Part shown: one piece after another, positions 20,842-31,879 of the stretch | How positions within the stretch are numbered: position 1 is the stretch's first letter | Layout of the letters: each line of letters opens with the position of its first letter | Assembly (NCBI GenBank): GCA_963920525.1 | Contig: OY986438.1 | Coordinates: forward strand, 100,793,696 to 100,857,695 | Reading direction: 5' to 3' | DNA length: 64,000 nucleotides | Origin: Dichetophora obliterata | Taxonomy: Eukaryota > Arthropoda > Insecta > Diptera > Sciomyzidae | The notes under the pieces: generated by a model | The model's database searches: none | What the model was told of the DNA's origin: nothing | Seen by the model: only the letters and a program-made list of their open reading frames with translations | Position numbers and translations under genes: made by a program

Positions 20842-22829
20842 ATGATATTTCAAAATTTGTTCATACAAATCGGCCGAGTACTTTTCGAGTAAAGTGGTAA
20901 CATTAAATGTGCACTTCATTTTTATATAATAGTATAGATAAGCTAAGCATTTTTTATCATTTTTGTTAAATTACGAATGTTTATTTAATAACTTTAAATA
21001 TTAACATGAGTGGGTATTATTCACAGGCCATTTTTCGATAGGTCTTTTTTTGATAACTTAGTCTTTGTGTTTATCCAAGATATTGATGTTGAATGTTTTT
21101 GTTTTTCCTTATCTTTAAGTATTTTGTGACGACTAACCAGTCTTTATTCGAACAAAGGCATGAACGTACATTTTCTAATCGCCAATCAATCATTTCACTA
21201 AATATTCACATTATACAAACATGAAAACATTAAAATTTTATAAACTTCTACTAACGGAGATGAGTGAATATATGTAAAAGACATCGGAATTTTTTCAAAA
21301 GTGATAAAAAAAAATTCTATTAAAAATCATATGAAATTTGTTTATAGCAAAATAGAGGAATTTTTAATATATTAACAGCTAATCGAATATAAAACAAGTT
21401 AAGAAAACACAAAAAGATTTCACAAACTATGGAAAATTAAAAGGAAAAACAAATAAAAACAAAAGAATAGACAAATTAAGCAAAAGTTCATTGAAAGCTT
21501 CCTGAAGAATGTTTAAGAACAAACAAAGATAGATGGAGAAACGAGGAGTGGATGTGGTGGGATCACTTTGTTTATTTTTACAAAATGTGCGAAATGAGCG
21601 AGTTGTTTTTAGTTTTTTGTTTCTATGGAAAATATACCATATAAAAGCACAAAGTACACCCTACACAAGTATATTACAGACTGCACATAAGTAGAAATAT
21701 GAACAATTTTAATTTTCGCGCGCAAAATTTTGGAAATCGATAATGACGAGAAGAAAAAGAAGAAAGAGAAGGAGAAGAGGAGCAGCATTAAGTAAGCTAT
21801 ATACAGCACATGTGTGTGCAATGTGGATGTCGTAATAATGGCCAGCAAAAGAAAAATAAAACAACAAAATAAATTGAAAACGCGCCATAAAAGAAGCAAA
21901 TAAACGCAGAGCAAAGACACAGAATTAACAAATACAACAAGTGAATCCAGAAAATCCAGCACAACAATAAAATTATTTTGTACTAGCGCAAAAATATGTA
22001 AACAAATCAAGCTACATACAAAACGTTGTACTTGTTTCTAGACTTTTTTGGTTTCATCCTTATAAATTCACATTTCACCCTACACACACACTCACACACA
22101 CACAAAAAAAATTTAAATTAAAACAAAAACAAATGACTAACCAAGCGAGTGTATGTTAAGCTGCTGCTCAAGTTCTAACATTTTCCAAGATTGAAATTGC
22201 GTAAATCTTCCAAGCACACAAAATTTCCGATATGGGCAAAAATCGAAAGAGCAAATTCTCGAATATAATGGCTACAGCCATATTCTGAGCGAAAACAAAA
22301 ACAAAAACAAAAACAAAATAAAAAATCTTCACACTTGAGTAGCATGCTGAAAATACTTGCCATGCGGTACGCAGAAAATCTATTGATTACAGATGCTGGC
22401 TCATGCAAGCAATTCGAACAGGTTGAAAATGAAAATGAAAATCGTAAAATTTCATAATATTTTTAAAAATGCTTTTTTGCCAGAATGCGTTACGTGTGCA
22501 GCGGCTGGAGCGTGGGGTTGCGTGTGAGTATGCGAGAGTGTCTGTGGATCCAGGGTTGGTTGGGGTTCTTATTTGGCAGATCGGAACATGTGGTTTTTAA
22601 CTTTTTTTTATTTGTTTTAAAGAATGTTGCTTCAATAGTTTTGCTGGTATTGAAATTATTTTGTTTTAAAATAGATGTTTGTTCCTTTTTTTTCAGAAAT
22701 TGAATTTATTGCTTTATAGGGAAGTGGCCAAAAGTGCACTAGCTTCATAGCGAAAACAGCTATGAAAGTTTTTTGCAAACAAATACAATTCGTTTGATGT
22801 AAATCATGTAAGTGGTACTTCAAGCTTAT
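20842..22829. other. unannotated, low-repeat non-coding DNA
   Basis: Mixed A-rich and CA-rich sequence with (AC)n at 22082-22104, (AAAAC)n near 22293-22317 and (GAAAAT)n near 22428-22442. Open frames at 21609-22010 (minus) and 22485-22703 (plus) are low-complexity or short and have no recognised domain. This resembles fly intron DNA. Confidence 0.45.
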
Positions 22830-23470
22830 ACGCAAACTTCTTTAAGGTTAGGTAATCTGCAAATTTGACAATTGAAGCTTGACAATTTGACAATTCCATA
22901 AAGCTTGCAAAAGAAAAAATTTTTTTGCGAAATCACATTTGGTAGATATACATATTAATGCAGTTGCACAAGTAAGTTGCAGTTCTTTTTAAGTAAAACT
23001 TTGAAGAAAATTTTTGCATTTCAACTTCTATGCAGCTTCTAAAGAGCTTGCAAACGGAAATTAGTTATTCTTTCAATATAGTGACAGTTGATTTAAGAGG
23101 CTGTTGTGAGAAGTTTTTGAAATGAAAGTCAGTAGAAGATTCGTCAATTGAAGCTTCTATACGGCTTCTACTAAGATTGCAAACGATAACTCTTTCTCTG
23201 ACGAAGTCTATGTTGATAAAAAAGCTGTTGGAAGTAATTTTGAAGTTAAAGTCAAAAGAAGATTTGACAGTCATATTTTATATAAAAGTGGTTGTGAGAT
23301 TTTATTAAGTACTAGTCACAAAAAGATTCGACAGTTGATGTTTTCTTCAGAGCTTGCGAAAGGAAAAATGTCTCTACTGAAGTCAAAGTTTATATAAAAG
23401 TTGTTGTTAGATCTTTTAAAGTGAAATTTAGTTTTTTTTACAAGAATTTGATGGAAAGTTTTCAAAGAAA
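22830..23470. repeat. degenerate tandem array, unit about 120-150 bp
   Basis: The words GAGCTTGCAAACGGAAA, GAAGCTTCTATACGGCTTCT, GAAGTTAAAGTCAAAAGAAG and TTTGACAGT recur in the same order at intervals of roughly 120-180 bases (GCTTGCAAA-like words near 22903, 23049, 23173 and 23352). Units are strongly diverged from one another. No coding function seen. Confidence 0.5.
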
Positions 23471-24697
23471 CTGTCTCCACACTTATGGTACAAGGAACAA
23501 AAACTACTTTGTATATCTATAAGATCGATACATTTTAAAAGATAAGAAGATCTATACGTTTTATGGAAGTTTCAAGCAAAATCTTGTATTCAATCTCTAA
23601 CACATCAAAGAACAATAGACTTTTTAAAAAAAAATAAAAGTTAGTATAAAAAGTGTTTGACAAAATGTTTAACTTTAATTAAATTTATTACACAAAAGCG
23701 ATGCCTCAGGCGGCATAAAAACTCTTCCTTTCCTCGAGCCTGTACTTATATTTAAAGCCTGTATATTTTTATTTACGAAAACTTTACAGACAGAAGGTGT
23801 CTACTTTGGACGTAAAAAATATCGAAAAATAAAAACAAAAATTTGTTTGTGCAATTAAATGTGTCAATAACAACATATAAATAATTGTATTTTATTTTGT
23901 TATAAATTAAAATTCTCGAAATAAACTTGAAAATTAGGCCGGAAAACCAGACTACATCATTAATATTAGGCAAAATTCCTAGACACAATACAAGGATAAA
24001 GAGTACACCACACGTCCCTTTTGTTCTTTTTTTAACCACCTTAAGGGAGTAAAACTCCTGGTTGGCAAACATTTTTTTGATTTTTTTGCATTGATTTGAT
24101 TTTTGATTATTTTGCATATTTGTATAGCTTGGATATTTGAGAATATCGGCCTAAAAGGGTTTTTGAAATTCGAAATATGTACTTTAGGAGATATGGCCTT
24201 TTTTGTCTAGCAATGTTTTCGCCAAAATGCGATTTGCTTAATTTGGCTACTTTTTGAATGCAACGGATGGAAGCAACCACCGAATTTCGTTCAACGCGTT
24301 CTTTAGTAGGTAATAACTTCTTTGTATACGCATTTTAAAAATAAATGAATACGCATCTTAGAGCTTAGGTATTCAAATTTTGGCAGCGTTTAGTTCACTT
24401 TGAATTGAGTTATAAACCGGACGCGTGCGCATACAGTTTTGATAAAAATTTTAGAAATATGTTGACTTTATATGATTTAAATACAAATTCTAAATGTTTG
24501 ATAGTTTAAATCATACTTGATTTTAAATACAAATTCTAGTTGTTTGATAGTTTAAAATCGTTTATTGAGCTTAAGGTCAAAGTTAGAACAATTAATTTTT
24601 CTAAAGAATCCTCCAAAGAAACAACAACAACAACAACAACAACAAAATTTTTCAATATGAAAAGGAAAAAATCACTAGCTGATCTTATTGCACAATT
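23471..24697. other. non-coding; short tandem duplication at 24470-24553
   Basis: ATTTAAATACAAATTCTA and TGTTTGATAGTTTAAA each occur twice with a period of about 52 bases between 24474 and 24557. A (CAA)n run lies at 24620-24643. The open frame at 23773-24117 (minus) has no recognised domain. Otherwise nothing stands out. Confidence 0.45.
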
Positions 24698-24778
24698 TCT
24701 GCCCGGCTAAAGGCGTCATCAGAAATCTTTGTGATACCCGTGCAAGCGCGCACTAACGCACTGCACCACCGGGCCGAT
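24698..24778 (-). repeat. tRNA-like / SINE-like fragment
   Basis: On the minus strand the sequence reads GGCCCGGTGGTGCAGTGCGT then TAGTGCGCGCTTGCACGGGT. GGTGGTGCAGTGCGTTAGTGC resembles the A box of a tRNA gene, and CGGGTATCACAAAG sits where a worn B box would be. The GC content is sharply above the surroundings. No full cloverleaf can be drawn and the B box is poor, so it is not a functional tRNA; a piece of a tRNA-derived SINE is my preferred reading. Confidence 0.35.
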
Positions 24779-26289
24779 GAGATTTGAAGTGTCAATTTCT
24801 CAATTTCATAATTTCACATTTGTTTCAATTTTAGAAATAAAAATAAAATAAACACCGGTAGCAATCGAAAAACTCGTCCCTTGCAACGCCATTTTCGTGG
24901 TAACCAATTCACAAGTACATCGGCAAAAAAATTTAAAAATAATGAAAACGAAAACATAAGCATTGACAACAAAACGGAGAATTGCATTTTTGAGTTTTAT
25001 ACAGTTTTTTCAGCGATTGCTTATCTGGTGATATGTGCCAAATGTTAAGGAAAAATCGAGTTTAAAAAAGCATCGCTGTAAGGAATTGGCTTCAAAATTG
25101 GTGTTCACCGCGCTTGCCCGACCACTACATACATTTTTTCGTCGTCTTTGGTTGGCAAATCATATTTGATGAACTGGCGCTTGATTTTTGCCATGAGGCT
25201 GTTAGGCATTGGGCCAAAAGGCATTAACACATTTTGTGGCCTCATGGATATCGGCAGAGGTGTGGGTAACTCGTTATATTACACTGTCCTGGAGAACTTT
25301 AATACAGCTGCAAGCGCGATCTATGGATACACTCTTTCAAAAGCCGCGAAAGAAGAGAAAGATGCCATGGTCACAGCCGATCCACAGTGCGACCCAACAA
25401 TGTTAACCGTATCAGGTGATGGCACTTGGAAAAAACGTGGCTTTTCTTTACTATACGGCGCTGCAACGTTGATCGGCAAATACAGTAAAAAAATAGTCGA
25501 CTCTGTTGTAAAGTCCAGCGTATGTAACAGTTGCAAGTATTGGGAAGCTAAGAAAGAAAAAGACCCATTGGCATATGAAATTTGGATTGATGACAACGAA
25601 GAGGAATGCCGTGCCAACCATCAAGGAAGCTCTAGGAAGATGGACGTGGGTGCGATAAAGGAAATGTTCATCAGTCCAAAAGCATGGCGTAAAATACTGC
25701 AAGTATATCGGCGATGGCGACTTATAAACATTCAAAGCTATTATAGATGACGATCCGTACGATGGCGACCCAATCGTCGAAAAAAAAGAATGTTTATCGC
25801 ACGTACAAAAAAGAATGGGCACCAGACTCCGCAAGGCCAAAAAATAGAACAGAGGCATTGGTGGCAAGGGTGCAGGCAAACTCACAGATAAAGTCATCTC
25901 TGAACTAACAACATACAGTGAAACCTCTACTAACGGACACATCTCTTAAGCGGACACTTCTCTTGAGCGGACAGTTTTTCCACGACCAAGTTTTTCGTCC
26001 ACTTTTTCGAACAAATTAACCTCTCTTAAGCGGACCCTTTCTTGAGCGGACGCGGACAGTATATTTTCGTATAATTGGGCGAAAAACCTCTGTTAGGCGG
26101 ACGCGAACCTCCCTCAAGAGGACACAAACGTCTGTTGAACGGACGCGAACCTCTGTTGGACGGACACGAGCGAGAAAAGACACTGACAAAATGTGTGTAA
26201 AAATACAGAAATGAAATTGAGGATTTCCGTCACAAAGCGCCTCGCTTGTTTTTTTTTTCATTTGCCTTGCCATCGCTTCACTGAGCTAT

Positions 26290-26570
26290 AGAACGTTGCA
26301 GTGAATAGACATACGAGATGGCGACCGATCGCGATAATTTCGCGATTTTTCTTGTTACTCTACAATCGTCGTTTAATCGTTCTAATGACCATTGAAAGAT
26401 TGTTTTTCCCCACAATCGTATGTTACGCTTGTAAACTATTTATTTGCGAATCTTTCTGACGATTGTTTCGCGAGTGAATGAATTCAGTGTATTTTTGAGT
26501 CACTCTAAAATCGTCGCTTACGCATTCTCGCGCTCGTTTCGCGAATTTAACCGTTATGTTTAGAAAATTT
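26290..26570. repeat. CG-containing motif cluster (CGATCG, GCGATT, ATCGTCG)
   Basis: GATGGCGACCGATCGCGATA, TTTCGCGATTTTTC, ACAATCGTCGTTTAATCG and TAAAATCGTCGCTTACGC occur close together. The same type of words recur at 27190-27480 in the other half of the inserted element. CpG-rich words contrast with the AT-rich surroundings. No coding function. Confidence 0.4.
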
Positions 26571-26633
26571 TGCAAAGAACAATTGATTTTTGTTCTTTTG
26601 TCAACAACTAAGATTTGTTTCATTTCAACGCAG

Positions 26634-27090
26634 TTGTTGCTAGTGAACACGTGTCCAGACTGGTAGTTGGAATTTGTAAAGTGGGTGGCGACTGCACCAA
26701 CTCGTTTGTAAGGAATGCAATAAAAAAACTCCTGAGCAATAATGTGGCTGCAAAATGGAGCTGGCGTGGAACAAATAAGAAGCCAAGTATCCCGGAATTT
26801 AGTATTCCGAGAATTATAGCAAGTAAGTACTTTTTATTACATGCTCTTACAGTTTCCTATTTTGTTTTTCTTTTTAAGATGTCTGTCATTTAAAATTCAA
26901 AGCTGACGATGCAGGAATGAATAAAATGCTGCAACAATATTTTGTTCATGCTAGTAGCCGACTCAGCAAGGGTGATCGGACCAAAAAGGATGTCGGAATG
27001 AAAAAAGGGGATTTGACTTCCAAATCAATTATATTTTTCAAATTTTTTTTTTATATCAAACTGAATTATTTTTTTTGTATAATAATTTAG
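26634..27090 (+). pseudogene. two exon-like pieces resembling DUF4806, inside the pogo-like element
   Basis: Exon-like piece 1 (26634-26822) is preceded by TTTGTTTCATTTCAACGCAG, an acceptor-like tract, and reads through NSFVRNAIKKLLSNNVAAKW then SWRGTNKKPSIPEFSIPRII. It ends at a GTAAGT donor (26823). After a 56-base gap with a polypyrimidine stretch and TTTAAG acceptor (26878), piece 2 continues in phase: NVCHLKFKADDAGMNKMLQ then YFVHASSRLSKGDR, up to a stop near 27090. In DUF4806 proteins of insects a stretch with V-x-x-x-x-S-W-x-G-x-x-x-K and then a helical segment ending in a W/F-x-x-A-x-x-R motif occurs in this order, so I suggest kinship. Whether it is transcribed is unknown; it may be captured host DNA or part of an unknown transposon gene. 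No upstream start was found. Confidence 0.5.
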
Positions 27091-27189
27091 TTAATTTTAT
27101 TTTATATTCATAAACTTATTACTTATACTTTTACAATAAAAAAAAATGAACAAAACAGAACAGTCATTTTTGTTTTGCTGCATTTAGGA

Positions 27190-27480
27190 TTAATTAAAGA
27201 TCGTTTTGACAATAGTTTCAAGAGTCTTTAGCGATTCTTTTTGGCGCATCGTAGACGACTCATTTAGGCGATTGTTTCAAGGCTCGTTTGAAGTAGGATT
27301 AAAGGCGTCTTACACGATTCTTTTCTGCGCATCGTAGACGTCTCAAATGGAAGAGTCACCGGCTTGACACAGTTTCTCACGTTGTATTGAACTTGTGCAA
27401 TCGAAATAGGATATCGTCGACGATTTATTTAATCGCCCGGTCCGATCGTGGAAGAGTCGTCTACGATTGAAAATGCTAGC
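27190..27480. repeat. imperfect direct repeats with GCGCATCGTAGACG core
   Basis: Two units share GCGATTCTTTTTGGCGCATC / ACGATTCTTTTCTGCGCATC followed by GTAGACGACTCATTT / GTAGACGTCTCAAAT (near 27233 and 27319), about 87 bases apart. A third, inverted relative, GTCGTCTACGATTG, lies near 27455. The unit might be binding sites or just old duplication. Confidence 0.45.
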
Positions 27481-28419
27481 TGGAAAGAATATAATATAAT
27501 GCGCGATTTTGTTGAATACATAAATACAATAAATGTATTTTGCATTGAAAAAAATTTCCTTTAACATTTGCTCATTAATCTATAACAAAATTTAAAGATA
27601 TAAAACTAAGCCTCTCTATTAAGCGGACATCTCTATTGGACGGACAAAAATGGGCTGACGGTGAGTGTCCGCCCAAGAGAGGTTTCACTGGATTGTGACC
27701 TCGCTATTCGTCGTCATCCAGAGTCGGTTGCTGACATGAAGAAGGCTGTTTAGGCAACGTTTTTGCACAAAATCTCGACTGATGAAGCTCCACAGCACCA
27801 AAACTGTCCGACCGGTGCGTCGAGCTGGTGCACCTGGCAAAAAGCGGTAGCAGAAGAGACAATCGACAGCTTCAAGCATACGTATACGTATGCACCACTA
27901 AATCAGAGCGTCCGGGAAGCAATCAAACCTACTTACGAAGCGCTGTCAGCCGATGATTTGCTGAACAGATGCCTTGGCTCCGAAACTCAAAACAGCAACG
28001 AACCTTTCAACGCAGTGCTGTGGTCATTCACAACGAAGCATATGCACACCGGCGCACGCACTATTGATATTGCCAATTATATTGCAACTGTCATATTTAA
28101 CGTAGGTTTTTTGCCAATACTTCAAATAATGAACCTAATGGGCATCCCGATTGGCAACGTCACATATGATTTCGCAATGTCTCGGAACGAAGAACGTTTG
28201 AAAAGGTCCGAGGCCAGAGCTCTGGCCGCATCAAAAGAAGGTAGAACTGCCCAAAGAGCCGCTGAGTCCTCATTTTCTTAAGAAGAGGAAGGAGTTCTTT
28301 ATGGGGTTGGCATGGCAGATTGATATATGTAACTATTTCACAACAAAAAAAATGTTTTATTGCCTTAAGTTTTATATGAGTTTTTTTCAAAATCACGTTT
28401 TAGAACTTCGAAGTCACTT

Positions 28420-28945
28420 TTCTCCGGTTCTACCGAACCGATTTTGATGAAACCGAGTGCAATCAACGCAGAATTGTCAATTGCATGCTCAAATTTTTCA
28501 TTTCAATTTATTTTTTGATGCAAAAAAATTATTTTAAACTTAAACGCGTTTATCTCGAAACCACGTTTTTCCACGACCACGACCCAGATTGCGCCCGTAG
28601 TTCTGAACCGATTTTGATGAAACAAAATGCGATCAACGCAGAATTGTCACCATTCTGGTCCCTACCTCAATCACAATTTTGAACAATTTTTAACTATTTT
28701 TTTACACTAAACTAAAACAAAAGACCCAAAACAGGTTTTTCATTTTTCAATGATCGCCATTTTGTAAAAAATAATCGCAAAATTATGATTGAGGTAGGGA
28801 CCAAAATTACATTTGTACTGAATCTAACGCAGTTTATTTTTTCCAGTTCAGATGATCCGAAGTCAAGTTACCCGGACCGCAAGCAGCATATCTTTTTTTC
28901 GACGCCCAACTTTGAAGGCCGACAGCTTTTTGAACAGCCCTCGTA
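28420..28945. repeat. 3' region of the Mutator-domain element with duplicated ACCGATTTTGATGAAAC block
   Basis: GAACCGATTTTGATGAAACC (near 28434) and GAACCGATTTTGATGAAACA (near 28605), each followed by a (G/A)xxTGCxATCAACGCAGAATTG-like word, lie about 172 bases apart. A CCTACCTCAATCATAATTTTG-like word (28664, 28780) occurs in inverted orientation on either side of 28680-28795, making a hairpin. The segment follows the transposase stop directly. A candidate right terminus is GCTTTTTGAACAGCCCTCG at 28925-28943; I could not find its left counterpart. Confidence 0.45.
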
Positions 28946-29739
28946 GAAAGGAATAAAAATTTTTTATTTAATTTAATATGTTCTTAATGCAATAAAAAAA
29001 CGTTTTCAAATGAGAAGTTTTTCAATAAGGATCCAAAGACAGCCTTCCAACCAGGAGTACTACCATCTTAATTCAGGCCAGCGTAACATACTTTAATAAG
29101 TTTTTATTAAAAATTTTACCATTTTCACATCTCAATAAAAAAAAGCAAAATAAATGCACAAATTACACTGGTCTGCAACGAAATCCTCCTCCTTTTGATA
29201 AAAATATGATCAGTGTTGAGAGTTTAACATGCTGAATCTAAATGTGCTTTTTATTTTTTGCTTTTTGTTTTTTAATAGTTTAACATTCTGGATTTTTCGA
29301 CCGTCGTTCTTTCGTTAACTCAACATTATTCAGTTAAGACCGTATTTCCACCGCGTGCACCGATAAAAAACCGCGTGAACCGATAGAAAGAGAGAGAACT
29401 ATATTCTCGGTAGTAATTTTTATACAAATACACGCGTCTGCGCAGTTCTCGTTGTGACGTTTAAAAGTTGTATAGTGATTTTTCCTGATTTATACTGGAT
29501 ATTTTGATAAGTTTGGAATTATGTTGATAAATGTAATGAATATTGATATGTATTTTCGGCTACCAAGCAAAAATAAGCTTGCATAACTCGTATATTGTCC
29601 TGATTTTATAGCAAATTTCAATTTGTTATATGTGAATATACCATAAAATCTCAAGAAAGTACATTGTCTTATCTCGTTAAATGTGCTTATCAGTATTACT
29701 TTTTTTGAATTGATGAAAGAGAGAAAATTTTGCTGCAAT
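28946..29739. other. non-coding, no recognised element
   Basis: Apart from a short local duplication, ACCGCGTGCACCGATA / ACCGCGTGAACCGATA near 29351-29387, nothing was seen. Open frames on the minus strand are short and unrecognised. Confidence 0.45.
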
Positions 29740-29754
29740 AGTTGCTCAAGAACA

Positions 29755-31200
29755 TTACGAGGCTGGCTCGGCGGAAGCCATTAGACTGTGCCATTCGCAA
29801 CACCTATGATTTGGAGTGAACCTCAAAACCATGAAAACGATTGTTATTTCTGTATGACCATGACAAAGGGATTTACAAAAAAAAATGAAAATATCCGAAT
29901 ATTCCATCTGCACAAAAGCCAGTTTCTCGAAGAAAAGATGTGTTACCTCCAATGCGTATGAACAGCGATGAAATAGAGGTTAATGAAAACGGTCATTCGA
30001 GTCTCTCCTCAGCTACTTCACCATCATTTGAAGTAGAAAACACAACACAAACTCATCTTCTTACGCAACCTGATTTGAATGATCTTGTTCGAGATTTAAG
30101 ACTCTCAAAATCGAAGGCTCAACTACTTGGATCAAGATTAAAACAATGGAATTTGTTAGATAAAAACACAAGACTTTCATATTTTCGTAACCGACATGAA
30201 GACTTTGTTAGTTACTTCACCGAAGAGAGCGATTTGATATTTTGTAATAATACTCAAGAGCTACTTCAAGAGCTGGGTTTTCCTGAAGGTTTTGAAGAAT
30301 GGCGACTTTTTTTTATTTCTCCAAAATCAGTTTGAAAGCTGTCTCACTTCATAATGGTTATAATTATCCTTTAGTTTCCCTCGCACATGCAACCAATATG
30401 AAGGAAAATTTTGGCAATATGAAGTTGTTAATGGAAAAAATAAAATATTCAAAGTACACCTGGAACATTTGTGCTGATCTAAAAGTTGTAGCAATGTTAA
30501 CTGGTCTTCAAGAGGTATATACATAAATTTTGTTGTTTTTTGTGCGAGTGGGACAGTCGCGCAAGAGATAAACACTACATAGTAAAAAGCTGGCCACGAA
30601 GAGCTATTTTGACGCCTGGATTCGAAAATGTACATGAAACACCTTTAGTTCAAAGTGAAAAAAATTTTCTACCACCACTCCATATAAAGCTGGGTCTAAT
30701 GAAAAACTTTGTAAAAGCTATGAACAAGGATGGTGAAGGCTTTCAGTACCTGAAAACTAAGTTTCCCCGAATCAGGGACGCGAAATTGAAAGAAGGAATC
30801 TTTGTAGGACCTCAAATACGTGAGTTTATGAAGGACGCAAATTTTTAAATGAAGCTGAATGAATTTGAAAAAAGGGCATGGACCGCTTTTGCAGAAGTGT
30901 GTCATTTATTGGAAACATAAGAAATGAAAACTATAAGAAAATCACACAAGACTTTATTTTTTCCCACAAAGCTCAGAATTGTAATATGTCCCTTAAAATT
31001 AATTTTTTGGATTTCTTTCCAGAAAATCTGATACTGCTATCAGATGAACATGGCGAGAGGTTTCATCAAGATATTCTTCACATAGAAAGGCGCTGCAACG
31101 GGAAATGGTCCGAAGCAATGCTAGCAGATTTTTTGTTGGAAGAAAACTACAAAGTAAAATATTATGAACAACAAATCATGATAATTTCATATGCGTTCTA
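29755..31200 (+). pseudogene. TE-like arthropod gene family C, multiply frameshifted copy
   Basis: The conceptual protein, read across frames, contains [87 protein letters not shown] (30300), SLKAVSLHNGYNYPLVSLAH, NICADLKVVAMLTGLQ, CEWDSRARDKHY (30545), LPPLHIKLGLMKNFVKAMNK, EGIFVGPQIREFMKDANF and LLSDEHGERFHQDILHIERR (31030-31090). I know this order from large families of uncharacterised arthropod proteins whose copy number suggests they belong to a transposable element; I cannot name the superfamily. At least four frame breaks or stops separate the blocks, and an Asp usual after RLFI is lost at about 30315. It is inactive. A second worn copy lies at 49960-50430. Confidence 0.7.
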
Positions 31201-31879
31201 ATGTTTTGTAAGGGTTTATATCGAACATTATCGAAGTTATTAAATTTATGATAAACATTAATGCCAAAAAAAACAGTTTTATTTAAAAGTTCCATTTCAA
31301 AAAATCTATGCGTGATAAGTCACTTTAAATTTTATATTTTTAATGAGTATTATTGATGCATTCAATAATTATGCACAATATTTGAAGGAGAGACAAAAAA
31401 ATTTTTTGCCGAAAATTTTTATTTCATGCAAAAACAACCAAAAGAATCGGAAAGAGGGGAAAATGTGCAAAAATAAAACGCACAACGGTTGAAAATGAGC
31501 GCATAAAAAGGTCTTTTAATTGGCAGCTGATCAATGGCGGCGATAATAATAACAACAACAACAAAAAGGAAAATTAAAAAAACAATAGAGAAAATCGAGA
31601 CAAAAACCCGCATTGCTAACAAGCCAAAAACAATCTACGCAATAGCGTACTTGTCGAACGTTTTGTGGGCCAAACAACAACACTGCTTTTATTTTGTATT
31701 TTTTTAAAATGTTCTCTTTTTTTTTATTTCGGAAACAACAACTCGATTTTTCTTAACTTTTCAATTTGTAAATATTTTTAACAGTTTGAGCTAAGAAAAT
31801 GTCTTCAACATGTCTGCAGAGTGGATTTTTTCATTGAATTAACCCAAAAAGATAAAAGTAAAAAATGGGATTGAAATTT
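31201..31879. other. non-coding, low-repeat
   Basis: AT-rich sequence with (AAC)n near 31550-31565. The minus-strand open frame 31419-31622 is Phe/Ile/Val-rich and not recognised. Nothing further. Confidence 0.45.

Larger units (their letters stand above)
25916..27690. mobile_element. pogo/Tigger-like element (CAGTGAAACCTCT ends)
   Basis: The left end is CAGTGAAACCTCT and the right end is AGAGGTTTCACTG, an exact 13-bp inverted pair. The left end carries about nine short copies of a TTAAGCGGACAC-like word between 25926 and 26165 and the right end about three, resembling subterminal transposase-binding repeats. TA precedes the left end. On the right the position reads GA; reading the interrupted protein frame through suggests the original was TA (TAC/TAT Tyr codon), so one base has changed. 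CAGT termini and a TA target fit the pogo/Tigger group of Tc1-mariner. No pogo transposase is visible; the interior carries DUF4806-like exons and CG-rich repeats. Confidence 0.78.
24860..28281 (+). pseudogene. Mutator-domain transposase pseudogene, split by an inserted element
   Basis: N-terminal FRGNQFTSTSAKKFKNNENE (near 24885-24945) is followed by decayed sequence, then RLIFAMRLLGIG, NTFCGLMDIGRGVGNSLYY, TVSGDGTWKKRGFSLLYG (first catalytic-type Asp), LIGKYSKKIVDSVVKSSVC and NHQGSSRKMDVGAIKEMF. A frameshift at about 25675 moves the reading to KHGVKYCKYIGDGDL (second Asp, then a stop at about 25727), IIDDDPYDGDP, KKECLSHVQKRMGTRLRKAK (stop, about 25845) and KLTDKVISELTTY, where a 1.78-kb element intervenes. 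It resumes with CDLAIRRHPESVADMKKAV (stop), HKISTDEAPQHQNCP, CLGSETQNSNEPFNAVLW and ends at 28281. The order matches the insect transposase family Pfam calls Mutator-like. Multiple stops and frameshifts make it dead. Confidence 0.82.

Noticed and set aside
21609..22010. 133-residue Phe/Leu/Val-rich minus-strand frame
   Set aside because: Antisense of an A-rich, GAAGAAG-containing stretch; no domain.
24698..24778. Functional tRNA gene
   Set aside because: No acceptor stem pairing, no anticodon arm and a poor B box.
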